Origin: Pseudomonadota bacterium
Lineage (GTDB): Bacteria > Pseudomonadota > Gammaproteobacteria > Burkholderiales > Burkholderiaceae_C
DNA: 24,678 bases
Assembly (NCBI GenBank): GCA_023460715.1
Contig: JAEWPH010000058.1
Coordinates: 1 to 24,678 of the forward strand
Reading direction: 5' to 3'
Shown here: positions 7,571 through 15,567 of the stretch, one piece after another
How the letters are laid out: every line of letters begins with the position of its first letter
Numbering within the stretch: position 1 is the stretch's first letter
Notes under the pieces: generated by a model
Told to the model about the DNA's origin: nothing
What the model saw: the letters and a program-made list of their open reading frames with translations, nothing else
The model's database searches: none
Translations under genes and position numbers: made by a program

Positions 7571-8182
7571 ATGCAACTCATCGGAATGCTCGACTCCCCC
7601 TATGTGCGCCGCGTCGCGGTCTCGCTGCACGTTCTGCATCGGCCGTTCGAGCACCAGTCCCTGTCGGTGTTCAGCACCTTCGACCAGTTCCACCGGATCA
7701 ACCCGGTCGTCAAGGCGCCGACGCTGGTGACGGACGACGGTACGGTGCTCATGGATTCCACGCTCATCCTGCAATGGATCGAGGCGCAAGCACCGGCGTC
7801 GCAGCTGACACCGCACGTGGCGGCGCAGCGCCTGCACGATCTGCGGCTGACCGGCCTGGCGCTGGCGGCCTGCGAGAAGGCCGTGCAGACGGTGTACGAA
7901 CACCAGCTGCGGCCGGCCGACAAGCGCCATGCGCCCTGGCTCGACCGTATTGGCAGCCAGCTCGACGCGGCCTTCGCAGCGCTGGAGGCCGACATCGCAC
8001 GGGTACCCCCGGCCACCGCGCAGGACGCGCTGACGCACGGCAGCATCGCCGCCGCCGTGGCCTGGAGTTTCACGCAACTGCTGCTGCCAGGCCGGGTGGA
8101 TGCGGCCGCCCACCGGCATCTGGCGGCCTTCACCGAGGCGGCCGAACAGCTGCCCGCCTTCCTGGCCTGTCCTCAGACCTAA
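7571..8182 (+). CDS. Glutathione S-transferase family protein
   Basis: Protein of 203 residues with the two-part GST plan: an N-terminal thioredoxin-like domain (about 1-80) and an all-helical C-terminal domain (about 88-200). Visible marks are MQLIGMLDSPYVRR with Ser9-Pro10 in the usual active-site place, KAPTLV with the cis-proline of the glutathione site, and MDSTLILQWIE where the gamma-glutamyl contact (usually E/D-S) sits. It probably conjugates or reduces with glutathione in the cytoplasm; the substrate is unknown. The gene diverges from the lrp/asnC remnant across about 150 nt, so the lost regulator may once have been linked to it. The stop is followed by a hairpin whose T-run serves the opposite strand. 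Confidence 0.86.
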   Translation: MQLIGMLDSPYVRRVAVSLHVLHRPFEHQSLSVFSTFDQFHRINPVVKAPTLVTDDGTVLMDSTLILQWIEAQAPASQLTPHVAAQRLHDLRLTGLALAACEKAVQTVYEHQLRPADKRHAPWLDRIGSQLDAAFAALEADIARVPPATAQDALTHGSIAAAVAWSFTQLLLPGRVDAAAHRHLAAFTEAAEQLPAFLACPQT

Positions 8183-8208
8183 CGCGGCGCGGCGCATCCG
8201 GTCCCAGT

Positions 8209-8245
8209 AAAAAAGGCGGGCTCCCGCCATGCAGGAGCCCGCCTT
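8209..8245 (-). terminator. Intrinsic terminator of the cytochrome b561-yceI operon
   Basis: The stem is 8213-8224 with 8234-8245 (12 bp including the A-T pairs; GC core GGCGGGCTCC/GGAGCCCGCC) with a 9-nt loop. Read on the minus strand it is followed by a run of six T (8214 down to 8209), about 70 nt after the yceI stop. On the plus strand, after the GST gene, there is no T-run, so it acts mainly for the minus-strand genes. Confidence 0.85.
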
Positions 8246-8315
8246 GCGCGGTGGGAGCAAGGCCACGTCGCCGGACCTGTCAGGCCCGGCAGGCGTAGCA
8301 ACCGCCGTCTCTTCG

Positions 8316-8894
8316 TTACTGCTTGACGGCTTCGATCTGCGCCACGATACGCACGTTCTTGGGGAAGCCGTACTGCACGCCGTAGTCCGCGCCGAAGGCC
8401 GTGCGGTCGATAGTCGTCTCGAAGTCGCCGCCGCACACTTCGCGCTTGAGCATGGGGCTTTGGTAGCAGGCAAATTGGTTGGCCTTGAAGGTGGCAGGCT
8501 GGGTCTTGCCCTTGATGGTCAGGTCACCGGCCACGGACACCAGCTTGTCGCCGTCGAACGTGAACTTGTCGCCCACGAACTTGGCGGTGGGGTACTTGGC
8601 GGCGTCGAAGATGTCGGCGCTCTGCAGGTGCTTGTCGAACGGGGCGGTGCCGGTGTTGATCGAGGTGATGTCGATCGTCAGTTCCACCTTGCCGGTCTTG
8701 GCCGCCTTGTCCAGCTGGATCGTGCCTTCCTTCTTGTCGAAGCGGCCGCGGTTCACGCTGGCGCCGAAGTGGCTGATCTCGAAGGTGGCGAAGGTGTGGG
8801 TCGGGTCCACGGCATACGTGGCGGACTGGGCCTGCACGGCGCCTGCGGCCAGGGTTGCGGCCACAGCGGCGAAGGCGAAGAGGGATTTACGCAT
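8316..8894 (-). CDS. YceI family periplasmic protein (distal copy)
   Basis: Protein of 192 residues with a signal peptide (about 1-22, AQA-type cleavage near VQA-QS) and a YceI lipocalin-like beta-barrel. Family marks include YAVDPTHTFATFEISHFG near the N-terminus, RFDKKEGTI, the central KYPTAKFVGDKF and DLTIKGKTQPATF, and the C-terminal ADYGVQYGFPKNVRI. YceI barrels bind long isoprenoids or amphipathic molecules in the periplasm, often next to cytochrome b561 genes. There are two cysteines (FACYQ and REVCGG) that could pair. The ATG at 8894 has GGAG about 10 nt upstream. It is the last gene of the cytochrome b561-yceI-yceI run, 53 nt after the other yceI, and is followed by the terminator at 8209-8245. 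Confidence 0.92.
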   Translation of the reverse strand: MRKSLFAFAAVAATLAAGAVQAQSATYAVDPTHTFATFEISHFGASVNRGRFDKKEGTIQLDKAAKTGKVELTIDITSINTGTAPFDKHLQSADIFDAAKYPTAKFVGDKFTFDGDKLVSVAGDLTIKGKTQPATFKANQFACYQSPMLKREVCGGDFETTIDRTAFGADYGVQYGFPKNVRIVAQIEAVKQ

Positions 8895-8947
8895 GTCGAT
8901 ATCTCCGGTTGAAAAAACGAAAGGAATGGAAAAGGAACGCGAGGGGG

Positions 8948-9523
8948 TCAGATCTTGGGCACGCCGGTCAGCGCCAGCTTGAACTTGACTTGCACTTCGT
9001 CGGCCACCATGGACGTGTCCGCCCATTCGTTCTCGCCGATCTTGAAGGCCAGGCGCCTAATGGGGAAGGCGCCGGTGGCCATCGTGGTACTGCCGCTTTG
9101 CGTCAGCGTCACCGGCACGACCACGTCCTGGGACGCGCCCTTGACGTTCAGCTTGCCGGCCACTTCGTACTTGCCGGCGCCGACCGCCTTGATGGCCGTG
9201 GACTGGAACGTGGCCTGCGGGAACTTGGGCACGTTGAACCAGGTGGGCTTGGGCAGTTCGGCGTCGGTTTCCTTCACGCCCAGCGTGGCGCTGCCGGTAT
9301 CCACCGTGAAGGCGATCTTGCTGCTGGCCAGCTTGGCCGGGTCGAAGGCGACCTGCGCATCGAACTTCTTGAACTTGCCTTCCACCGGCACGCCCATCTG
9401 CTTGCTCACGAAGGCGATCTCGCTCTGCGCGGGCACCAGGGCCTGCTGGGCGAAGGCGGGCGCACCGGCCAGCAGTGCGGTGGTGGCCAGCGCCAGGCCG
9501 GCGAAGGTCGTCGAATAGGTCAT
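8948..9523 (-). CDS. YceI family periplasmic protein (proximal copy)
   Basis: Protein of 191 residues with a signal peptide (about 1-25, AFA-QQ) and a YceI domain. Marks are LVPAQSEIAFVSKQMGVPVEG, KFKKFDAQVAFDP, the central FPQATFQSTAIKAVG and the C-terminal VQVKFKLALTG. It is clearly divergent from the distal yceI product, so this is an old pair rather than a fresh duplication. It lacks cysteines in the mature part, unlike its neighbour. A GGAG lies 6 nt before the ATG at 9523. It sits 44 nt after the cytochrome b561 gene on the same strand, which suggests cotranscription and a joint role of membrane cytochrome and lipid-binding barrel in periplasmic or quinone-linked redox. Confidence 0.9.
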   Translation of the reverse strand: MTYSTTFAGLALATTALLAGAPAFAQQALVPAQSEIAFVSKQMGVPVEGKFKKFDAQVAFDPAKLASSKIAFTVDTGSATLGVKETDAELPKPTWFNVPKFPQATFQSTAIKAVGAGKYEVAGKLNVKGASQDVVVPVTLTQSGSTTMATGAFPIRRLAFKIGENEWADTSMVADEVQVKFKLALTGVPKI

Positions 9524-9567
9524 GGAGGGCTCCGCGTCAGAAAAAGGAAAAGAAAGGAGGAAAGGGG

Positions 9568-10137
9568 TCAGCCCCGGCCGGGCAGCATGCGGCCGATGAG
9601 GCCGTCGCGGTCGATCAGCTGGTGCTTGAATGCGGCCGCCACGTGCAGCGCCACCAGTGCGGCCAGCGCATAGGCCGTCCAGGCGTGCCAGGGCTTGATG
9701 GCCTCCGCCAGCTCCGGGCTGGCGGGCACGAAGCTCGGCAACGGCAGCACGCCAAGGAACACGATGGGGAAGCCCGCCGCCGAGCTGTAGGCCCAGCCGA
9801 CCAGCGGCACGGCGAAGAACAACAGGTACAGCAGGTGGTGCGTGCCATGGTGGGCGATCTGCTGCCAGCGCGGCATGCCGGCCTGCACCGCCGCGGGCAA
9901 GGCGGGCGGGCGGTGCGTCAGGCGCCAAAGCAGGCGCAGCGCCGACAGCGCCAGAATCGTCACCCCCGCCCACTTGTGCCAGTTGTACAGCTTGAGGCGC
10001 TGGGGCGAGAACGGCAGCCCCGTCATGTACCAGCCCACGCAGAACACGGCCACGATGGCCAGCCCCAGCACCCAATGCAGTGCGATGGCGGTGGCGCCGT
10101 AGCGCGTCGGTTGTGACTGCAGAGTGGTCATGGTCAT
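9568..10137 (-). CDS. Cytochrome b561 (CybB/YceJ type)
   Basis: Inner-membrane protein of 189 residues with four transmembrane helices, the prokaryotic di-heme b561 plan. Candidate haem ligands are H21 (ALHW), H54 (YNWHKW), and histidines in the third and fourth helices, including H97 or H100 (AHHGTHH) and H165 (LHVAAAFKH). Family marks are LHW in the first helix, NWHKW(A/L)G in the second and the final AAFKHQLIDRDGL. It would pass electrons between the quinone pool and a periplasmic partner. It is the first gene of a run with two yceI genes, matching the known yceJ-yceI pairing of enterobacteria. MTMTT offers two close ATG starts; the first is taken, without a strong ribosome site. Confidence 0.9.
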   Translation of the reverse strand: MTMTTLQSQPTRYGATAIALHWVLGLAIVAVFCVGWYMTGLPFSPQRLKLYNWHKWAGVTILALSALRLLWRLTHRPPALPAAVQAGMPRWQQIAHHGTHHLLYLLFFAVPLVGWAYSSAAGFPIVFLGVLPLPSFVPASPELAEAIKPWHAWTAYALAALVALHVAAAFKHQLIDRDGLIGRMLPGRG

Positions 10138-10244
10138 GAAGGCGTGGGCGTCGAAATCAATTAGGGGCGCAGCGGGGAAGACCCTTCGGGCAACGCAGTC
10201 TAGAGTCCTCCCAATCCATTAAGTTTCAATGCCCTTGTCGCGAA

Positions 10245-10263
10245 GATTCAAAATAATTGAATC
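10245..10263. promoter_or_regulatory. Perfect palindrome upstream of cytochrome b561 operon (possible operator)
   Basis: GATTCAA, 5 nt, TTGAATC: a perfect 7-bp inverted repeat in an AT-rich stretch, about 108 nt before the cytochrome b561 start. It contains a T-N11-A spacing as found in LysR-type binding sites. No regulator gene is adjacent, so which protein binds is unknown. Confidence 0.45.
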
Positions 10264-10530
10264 AGCGCTTCAGTTGCGCCTTTTGCATGACGTCCGTAGA
10301 GCCCGGGGAAAAGCCCGCAGCACCTGGTGCGGGATGTCGGGAAAGCGTTGGGGCAACCGGTGGCCACGGCAGCAAGCGCCTGGCGTTTCGCTGGCTCCCT
10401 GTTGGAGCCGCTGCCCAGGGGTACGCTACGCCCCGCCTTCCTGCGCGACGCTCGCCCGCCTGGTGCGGGACACGCAGCACATCATCCAGAGGGATTGAAG
10501 CGCTTCTTCTTTGGGCGAATGCTGGGGACT

Positions 10531-10552
10531 GCCGGCGCGGCACTTCGCCGGC
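10531..10552 (-). terminator. Weak hairpin after the pyroglutamate operon
   Basis: GCCGGCG (10531-10537) and CGCCGGC (10546-10552) form a perfect 7-bp stem about 20 nt after the stop of the last operon gene. There is no T-run on the minus strand, so intrinsic termination is doubtful; it may mark a Rho-dependent or 3'-stabilising end. Confidence 0.3.
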
Positions 10553-10573
10553 CGTCACTCCCCGCCCGCTGGA

Positions 10574-12316
10574 TTACGCCGCGTCGCCGATAGTGGCCAG
10601 GCTGGCACCCACCGCCTGGTAGCTGCCGGCCTGCGCCTGGATGCGGATGCGGCCGCTGCGATGGGCCGCCACCTGCATCTCCATCTTCATGGCTTCCATG
10701 ACGGCGATGACATCGCCCTCCTTCACCTCGGCGCCGTCCTCCACCTTCCAGGCATGCAGGTTGCCGGCGATGGGGGACACCACGGCGACAGGATCCACAT
10801 CCGGCGTGGTGGCTCCTGCTGCTGCCGCAGACGGGCCGGCTCCTGCGGACTGCAGGCCGCGCAGCAGCTCGGCCGGCAGGCCCAGCGAGACGCGGCGGCC
10901 GTCGATCTCCATCGCGGTGCGCACCAGCGTCGCGTCCGGCTGCGGTTCAGCGCGGGCCGCGGCGGCCAGGGGGTTGGCAAAGTCGGTCTCGATCCAGCGC
11001 GTGTGCACCTTGAAGCCGTCCGTACCGATGAAATCGGCGTGCTCCATCACGGCGCGGTGGAACGGCAGCACCGAGGCCACGCCGTCGATGCGGAATTCCT
11101 TGAGCGCCCGGCGCGCGCGGGCCATGGCCTGCTCGCGCGTGGCACCGGTCACGATGAGCTTGGCCATCAGCGAATCGAAGGTGCCCGGCACGACCGAGCC
11201 GGCCTGCACGCCCGTGTCCAGGCGCACGCCGGGGCCCGAGGGCGCGTCGAAGCGCGTGACCGGGCCCGGCGTGGGCAGAAAGCCCCGGCCCACGTCTTCG
11301 GCGTTGATGCGGAACTCGATGGAATGGCCCAGGGGCGCCGGCGTCTCGGTCACCGATAGCGTGTGGCCGTCGGCCACGCGCAACTGCTCCACCACCAGGT
11401 CCACGCCCGTGGTCTGCTCGGTCACCGGGTGCTCCACCTGCAGGCGCGTGTTCACTTCGAGGAACGAGATGGCGCCGCTGCCCGAGAGCAGAAACTCCAC
11501 CGTGCCGGCGCTGGCATAGCCCGCCTCGGCGCAGATGGCGCGCGCGGATTCGTGGATGCGCGTGCGCTGCTCGTCGGACAGGAAGGGCGCGGGCGCTTCC
11601 TCCACCAGCTTCTGGTTGCGGCGCTGCAGCGAGCAGTCGCGCGTGCCCAGCACCACCACGTTGCCGTGCTGGTCGGCAATGACCTGCGCCTCGATGTGGC
11701 GCGGCTTGTCGAGGAACTGCTCGACGAAGCACTCGCCGCGCCCGAAGGCCGTGACGGCCTCGCGCACGGCGGAATCGAACAGCTCGGCCACCTCGTCCAT
11801 GCGCCACGCGATCTTCATGCCGCGCCCGCCGCCACCGAAGGCGGCCTTGATGATGATGGGCAGGCCGTGCTGCTCGGCGAAGGCCAGCACCTCGCCGGCA
11901 TCCTTCACCGGGTCGGACGTGCCGGCCACCAGCGGTGCACCCACCTTGAGCGCGATCTTGCGGGCCTCGACCTTGTCGCCCAGGCGGGCGATGGCCGTGG
12001 GCGAGGGGCCGATCCACACCAGGCCGGCGTCGATCACGGCCTGCGCGAAGGCGGCGCTCTCGGACAGGAAGCCGTAGCCCGGGTGCACGGCATCGGCGCC
12101 GCTGCGCTTGGCAATTGCCAGCAGCTTCTCGATGTTCAGGTAGGTATCGGCCGGGCGGTCGCCATCGAGGCCATAGGCCTCATCAGCCATGCGCGCATGC
12201 AGCGCGTCGAGGTCGGCATTGGCGTACACGGCCACGGACTGCACGCCGTAGTCGGCACAGGCGCGGGCGATGCGGACGGCGATCTCGCCTCGGTTGGCAA
12301 TCAGGACTTTTTTCAT
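10574..12316 (-). CDS. Biotin carboxylase with C-terminal biotin carrier domain, in the 5-oxoproline operon
   Basis: Protein of 580 residues. Residues about 1-445 form a biotin carboxylase: [16 protein letters not shown] at the start, HPGYGFLSE, the ATP-grasp glycine loop [24 protein letters not shown] and [14 protein letters not shown]. About 500-578 form a biotinyl/lipoyl carrier domain with EAMKM, so K544 is the likely biotin site. This is the length and plan of acyl-CoA carboxylase alpha subunits, but slightly short and with no carboxyltransferase gene of the acyl-CoA type nearby. It starts 5 nt after the stop of the PxpB-PxpC fusion, so it is coupled to 5-oxoproline breakdown. PxpB/PxpC are related to the carboxyltransferase part of urea carboxylase, so the two proteins together resemble a split urea carboxylase. 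Whether it takes part in lactam opening or in fatty-acid metabolism is not known from sequence. Confidence 0.88.
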   Translation of the reverse strand: MKKVLIANRGEIAVRIARACADYGVQSVAVYANADLDALHARMADEAYGLDGDRPADTYLNIEKLLAIAKRSGADAVHPGYGFLSESAAFAQAVIDAGLVWIGPSPTAIARLGDKVEARKIALKVGAPLVAGTSDPVKDAGEVLAFAEQHGLPIIIKAAFGGGGRGMKIAWRMDEVAELFDSAVREAVTAFGRGECFVEQFLDKPRHIEAQVIADQHGNVVVLGTRDCSLQRRNQKLVEEAPAPFLSDEQRTRIHESARAICAEAGYASAGTVEFLLSGSGAISFLEVNTRLQVEHPVTEQTTGVDLVVEQLRVADGHTLSVTETPAPLGHSIEFRINAEDVGRGFLPTPGPVTRFDAPSGPGVRLDTGVQAGSVVPGTFDSLMAKLIVTGATREQAMARARRALKEFRIDGVASVLPFHRAVMEHADFIGTDGFKVHTRWIETDFANPLAAAARAEPQPDATLVRTAMEIDGRRVSLGLPAELLRGLQSAGAGPSAAAAGATTPDVDPVAVVSPIAGNLHAWKVEDGAEVKEGDVIAVMEAMKMEMQVAAHRSGRIRIQAQAGSYQAVGASLATIGDAA

Positions 12317-12321
12317 GGCGT

Positions 12322-13929
12322 TCAGGAACGTGTTTCAGGCTCGAAAGCCGTGATGGGGTTGAAGCGTACCCAGGCGTTCACGGGGATCTGTCCCGCGCGG
12401 TCCAGGTGGTAGGACGCCACGGCGCCGATCACCGGGTAGCCCCCAGTGAGCGGGTGGTCGGCCAGGAACAGCACGGGCTGGCCGCTGGGCGGCACCTGGA
12501 TGGCGCCGGTGGGCGTGCCTTCGCTCGGCAGCTCGCCGGTCACGGCGCGCGACAAGGGCGTTTCGCCCGCGAGGCGGATGCCCACGCGGTTCGATTGCGG
12601 CGTGACCTGCCAGCGCTGGCTGCGCAGCAGCGCGATGGATTCGGGCGTGAACCAGTCGGTGCGCGGGCCCAGCACCACGTCGAGCACCACGTCCTGCTGC
12701 GTCGTGGGCAGATCGGCGGGCGGCAACTCGGCCGCGCCCACCACCGCACCACTCAGTGCCGGCAGCACGCCCAGCACATCGCCCACCGCCAGCGCGGCGG
12801 GGCCGACATGGGCCAGCGTGTCGGTGGCGCGGCTGCCCAGCACGGGCGCCCCGGCAAAGCCGCCGCGCACGGCTACGTAGCTGCGCGTGCCGGCCGTGGG
12901 CTCGCCGATGGCCAGCACATCGCCCTCGGCCAAGGCCACGGGCGCATAGCGCTCGGCCTGCCAGCGCGCACCGGTCGCAGCGGTGATGGTGACGGGGCCT
13001 GCGGCGCCGGTGACGGCCACCACGGTGTCGCCGCGGCTGCGCAGTTGCAGGCCGCCGTTGACGGTCTCCAGGCAGGCGAGGTCGGAGGCATTGCCCACCA
13101 ACCGGTTCGCGGCCTTGGCCGCCGCCTGGTCCATGGCGCCGGAGGCCGACACGCCCTGCCCTGCCTGGCCATGGCGGCCCAGGTCCTGGAACAGCGTCTG
13201 CAGGCCGGGCGAGCGCACTTCCAGCGCCGCGCCGCCGGCCACAGCGGCCGCTTCAGATTTGGAGTGTTTTTGGCCCCCAGCGCTTATCATACGGGCGCTT
13301 TCAGCTTCCGAAAGCATAGCAATATCAACGAAGCGCACACGGTAGCCCGGCTGCAGCAGCGAAGGCTTTTCGCGGTCGATGTCCCACATGGCCACCGGCG
13401 TGGTGCCGATGATCTGCCAGCCGCCCGGGCTGGCCTGGGGATACACGCCGCTGAAGGTGCCTGCCAGGCCCACGCCGCCCGCCGGGATGCGGGTGCGCGG
13501 CACCGTGCGGCGCGGCACGTTCAGGCTCGGGTGGCCGCCCACCAAGTAGCCGAAGCCGGGCGCAAAGCCGGTGAAGGCCACCGTGTATTCGCTGCCCGTG
13601 TGGCGCTGGATGACTTCCGCGGGCGTGATGCCCAGCATCTGCGCCACCTCGGCCAGGTCCTCGCCGTCGTAATGCACGGGAATCTCGATCAGCACATCGC
13701 TGCGCTGGGCGGTCGCGCTCACGTCGCGTTGGGCTATGGCCTCGACCAGTGCGGCAAAGCTCTGCACGGTCGGGCGGAAGGTCACCAGCAGCGTGCGTGC
13801 GGCGGGCACCAACTCCTCGATGCCGGCGATGGGGTCGCGCTTGAGCGAGGCCAGCAGCGCCAGCGTCTGGTCGAGGTCATCGAGCTCGACCAGCAGCGCG
13901 TTCAGGTTGACGGGCAGGAAACGCATCAT
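12322..13929 (-). CDS. pxpBC: PxpB-PxpC fusion, 5-oxoprolinase (ATP-hydrolysing) KipI/KipA-type subunits
   Basis: One protein of 535 residues that joins PxpB (KipI/allophanate hydrolase subunit 1-like, about 1-200) and PxpC (KipA/subunit 2-like, about 232-530). PxpB marks are [19 protein letters not shown] and [15 protein letters not shown]. PxpC marks are [35 protein letters not shown] and the final [16 protein letters not shown]. With PxpA it opens 5-oxoproline to glutamate using ATP. In Escherichia coli and Bacillus the two parts are separate genes. The linker (about 204-225) is encoded by copy B of the palindromic repeat. The ATG at 13929 is chosen over the TTG at 13947 because AGGGTGA lies about 8 nt upstream; it follows the pxpA stop by 7 nt. 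Confidence 0.87.
   Translation of the reverse strand: MMRFLPVNLNALLVELDDLDQTLALLASLKRDPIAGIEELVPAARTLLVTFRPTVQSFAALVEAIAQRDVSATAQRSDVLIEIPVHYDGEDLAEVAQMLGITPAEVIQRHTGSEYTVAFTGFAPGFGYLVGGHPSLNVPRRTVPRTRIPAGGVGLAGTFSGVYPQASPGGWQIIGTTPVAMWDIDREKPSLLQPGYRVRFVDIAMLSEAESARMISAGGQKHSKSEAAAVAGGAALEVRSPGLQTLFQDLGRHGQAGQGVSASGAMDQAAAKAANRLVGNASDLACLETVNGGLQLRSRGDTVVAVTGAAGPVTITAATGARWQAERYAPVALAEGDVLAIGEPTAGTRSYVAVRGGFAGAPVLGSRATDTLAHVGPAALAVGDVLGVLPALSGAVVGAAELPPADLPTTQQDVVLDVVLGPRTDWFTPESIALLRSQRWQVTPQSNRVGIRLAGETPLSRAVTGELPSEGTPTGAIQVPPSGQPVLFLADHPLTGGYPVIGAVASYHLDRAGQIPVNAWVRFNPITAFEPETRS
13256..13320 (-). repeat. Palindromic repeat, copy B, in the PxpB-PxpC linker
   Basis: The core is AGCGCTT (13279-13285), 7 nt, then GGGCGCT (13293-13299), an imperfect form of the inverted pair seen in copy A. 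Read on the minus strand it starts ATTGCTA and aligns with copy C at 19400-19455 over AGCGC, ATAAGCGCT/ACAAGGGCT and the final GGCCAAAA/AGCCATTTT. It stays in frame and encodes the stretch from about DIAMLSEAE to GGQKHSK between the two enzyme domains. Confidence 0.7.
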
Positions 13930-13936
13930 CGGCCGT

Positions 13937-14695
13937 TCACCCTGCAAACGAGGCGATGGTCACGCCTTCCTGCTCGAAGCGCGCGCGCAGCTGGCGGGCG
14001 ATGGACACCGCGCCGGGGCTGTCGCCATGCACGCAGATGGAATCGGCCTCGATGCGCACGGTGCTACCGTCGACGGCTTCGAGCGTGCCCTCACGCACCA
14101 GGCGCAGCATGCGGTCGGCAATCAACTGCTCGTCGTGCAGCACGGCGCCCTTTTCGCGGCGCGACACCAGCGCGCCCTGCGGCGTGTAGGCGCGGTCGGC
14201 AAAGGCTTCGGCCACCACGCGCAGGCCGGCGTCGCGGGCCCACTGGATCAGCGGCGAGCCGGCCAGGGCCACCAGCACCAGCGAGGGGTCGATCTCGCGG
14301 ATGGCGGTGATCACGTCCTTCGCCTGGCGCGCGTCATGCGCGATGGTGTTGTAGAGCGCGCCATGCGGCTTGACGTAGCGCACAGCGGTACCGGCGGCCG
14401 TCGCCAGGCCCTGCAGGGCGCCGATCTGGTAGATCACATCGGCCACCAGTTCGGCGCTCTCGACGTCGATGTTGCGGCGGCCGAAGCCGGGCAGGTCGTT
14501 GTAGGCCACGTGGGCGCCGACGACCACGCCGTTCTCCTTGGCGTGGCGCAGCGTGCGCAGGATGCCGACGGCATCGCCGGCATGGAAACCGCAGGCCACG
14601 TTGGCGCTGCTCACGATGCCCAGCATCGCGGCATCGTCACCCATGCGCCAGGCGCTGAAGCTCTCGCCCAGGTCGCTGTTCAGGTCCATCTTCAT
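13937..14695 (-). CDS. pxpA: 5-oxoprolinase subunit PxpA (LamB/YcsF family)
   Basis: Protein of 252 residues, the usual family length. Signature motifs are all present: DLNSDLGES at residues 4-12, [13 protein letters not shown] near 29-41, [15 protein letters not shown], and [11 protein letters not shown] near 106-116; the histidines and aspartates of these motifs form the active site of this polysaccharide-deacetylase-like barrel. It acts with PxpB and PxpC to open 5-oxoproline (pyroglutamate) to L-glutamate in the cytoplasm at the cost of ATP. A strong AAGGAGGA site lies just before the ATG at 14695. It stands between pcp (52-nt gap) and the pxpBC fusion. Confidence 0.95.
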   Translation of the reverse strand: MKMDLNSDLGESFSAWRMGDDAAMLGIVSSANVACGFHAGDAVGILRTLRHAKENGVVVGAHVAYNDLPGFGRRNIDVESAELVADVIYQIGALQGLATAAGTAVRYVKPHGALYNTIAHDARQAKDVITAIREIDPSLVLVALAGSPLIQWARDAGLRVVAEAFADRAYTPQGALVSRREKGAVLHDEQLIADRMLRLVREGTLEAVDGSTVRIEADSICVHGDSPGAVSIARQLRARFEQEGVTIASFAG

Positions 14696-14747
14696 CGTCG
14701 TGTCCTCCTTGGGGTGGACGGCATCCAGCTGCCGTCCGGAAATGGGA

Positions 14748-15413
14748 TCAGTGCAGTTGACCGGCGGTTTCGCGCACGTCGTTTTTTACGGTCAGTGCGG
14801 TTTCGATCAGCACACGCAAGGCCTGTACCTGCGTGGCCAATGCCATGCTGGGCGCGCCCGGGTTGCGGGCGGCCTGCTCGGGCAGATAGGGCACGTGCAC
14901 GAAGCCGCCGCGCGTGCGCGACGGGTCGCCCCGCTTGGCCAGCCGGTGCATCAGCGCATAGAAGATGTGGTTGCACACGAAGGTGCCGGCGGTGTTGGAC
15001 ACCGAGGCCGGCAGCCCCTGCGCACGCAGATCGCGCACGATGGCCTTGAGCGGCAGCGTGGAGAAATACGCGGCCGGGCCGCCGAGCACCACGGGGGCGT
15101 CCACCGGCTGCTGGCCGCCGTTGTCGGGAATGCGGGCGTCGTCCATGTTGATGGCCACGCGTTCGGGCGTGATGTCCACGCGCCCGCCGGCCAGGCCCAG
15201 GCTGATCACCAGCGTGGGCTGGTACTGAAGCAGCGCTGCATCCAGCTGCTCGATGGCCTTGCCGAATACGCAGGGCAACTGCACTGCGCGCACCGTGGCG
15301 CCTTCGCACACCCAGCCATCCAGCGCCCGGGCCACTTCCCACGAGGGATTGACCGGGTCCTTGTCGAACGGATCGAAGCCGGTCAGCAGCACATTCACAG
15401 CAGGTTCAGACAT
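14748..15413 (-). CDS. pcp: Pyrrolidone-carboxylate peptidase (pyroglutamyl peptidase I)
   Basis: Protein of 221 residues of peptidase family C15, which removes N-terminal pyroglutamate from peptides. The catalytic triad can be placed at E84 (ITPERVAIN), C147 ([14 protein letters not shown]) and H173 ([12 protein letters not shown]). The N-terminal [18 protein letters not shown] is the family signature. It produces free 5-oxoproline in the cytoplasm, the substrate of the PxpABC enzyme coded immediately downstream, which gives the operon a peptide-scavenging logic. The ATG at 15413 has only a modest AAAGG upstream, and the 154-nt gap before it holds a structured repeat, so its expression may be set apart from the transporter genes. 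Confidence 0.95.
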   Translation of the reverse strand: MSEPAVNVLLTGFDPFDKDPVNPSWEVARALDGWVCEGATVRAVQLPCVFGKAIEQLDAALLQYQPTLVISLGLAGGRVDITPERVAINMDDARIPDNGGQQPVDAPVVLGGPAAYFSTLPLKAIVRDLRAQGLPASVSNTAGTFVCNHIFYALMHRLAKRGDPSRTRGGFVHVPYLPEQAARNPGAPSMALATQVQALRVLIETALTVKNDVRETAGQLH

Positions 15414-15429
15414 GGTTTGGAGCCTTTCA

Positions 15430-15565
15430 TTTCAGGGCGCGGCGTTGATCGGGATTTGCCAGCAACCGCTGCGCAAGGGCCGCCCCGCAGCGCTGGCGGT
15501 GTCCCCCTTCCCATCGCGCAGCGATGAGAGAAGGGGGAAGGCGCGCAGCGCCTCAGGGGGATGCT
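15430..15565. repeat. Structured GC-rich intergenic repeat-like unit with nested hairpins
   Basis: This unit lies in the gap between the DUF979 gene and pcp. CATCGC-GCA-GCGATG (15512-15526) is a perfect hairpin, flanked by an outer stem CCCCCTTC (15503-15510) with GAAGGGGG (15530-15537). A further hairpin GGCGC-GCA-GCGCC (15540-15552) follows. From memory, near-identical intergenic units with 'AGGCGCTGCGCGCCTTCCCC' text occur widely in Comamonadaceae; not verified here. It lies inside the operon, so it may act as an attenuator or mRNA-stability element between the transporter genes and pcp-pxp. Confidence 0.55.
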
Positions 15566-15567
15566 CC

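Larger units (their letters stand above)
10138..10573. other. 436-nt region without a gene between the cytochrome b561 and biotin carboxylase genes
   Basis: This is the probable promoter region of the minus-strand cytochrome b561 operon. The part at 10190-10265 is AT-rich and holds the palindrome at 10245-10263. The rest is GC-rich, with a 12-bp direct repeat CCTGGTGCGGGA at 10323-10334 and 10459-10470 and the hairpin at 10531-10552. Short open frames here have no recognisable domain or ribosome site. I see no gene. Confidence 0.5.

Noticed and set aside
12115..14310. A 731-codon plus-strand frame opposite pxpBC and pxpA
   Set aside because: Antisense to conserved pxp genes; no recognisable domain.
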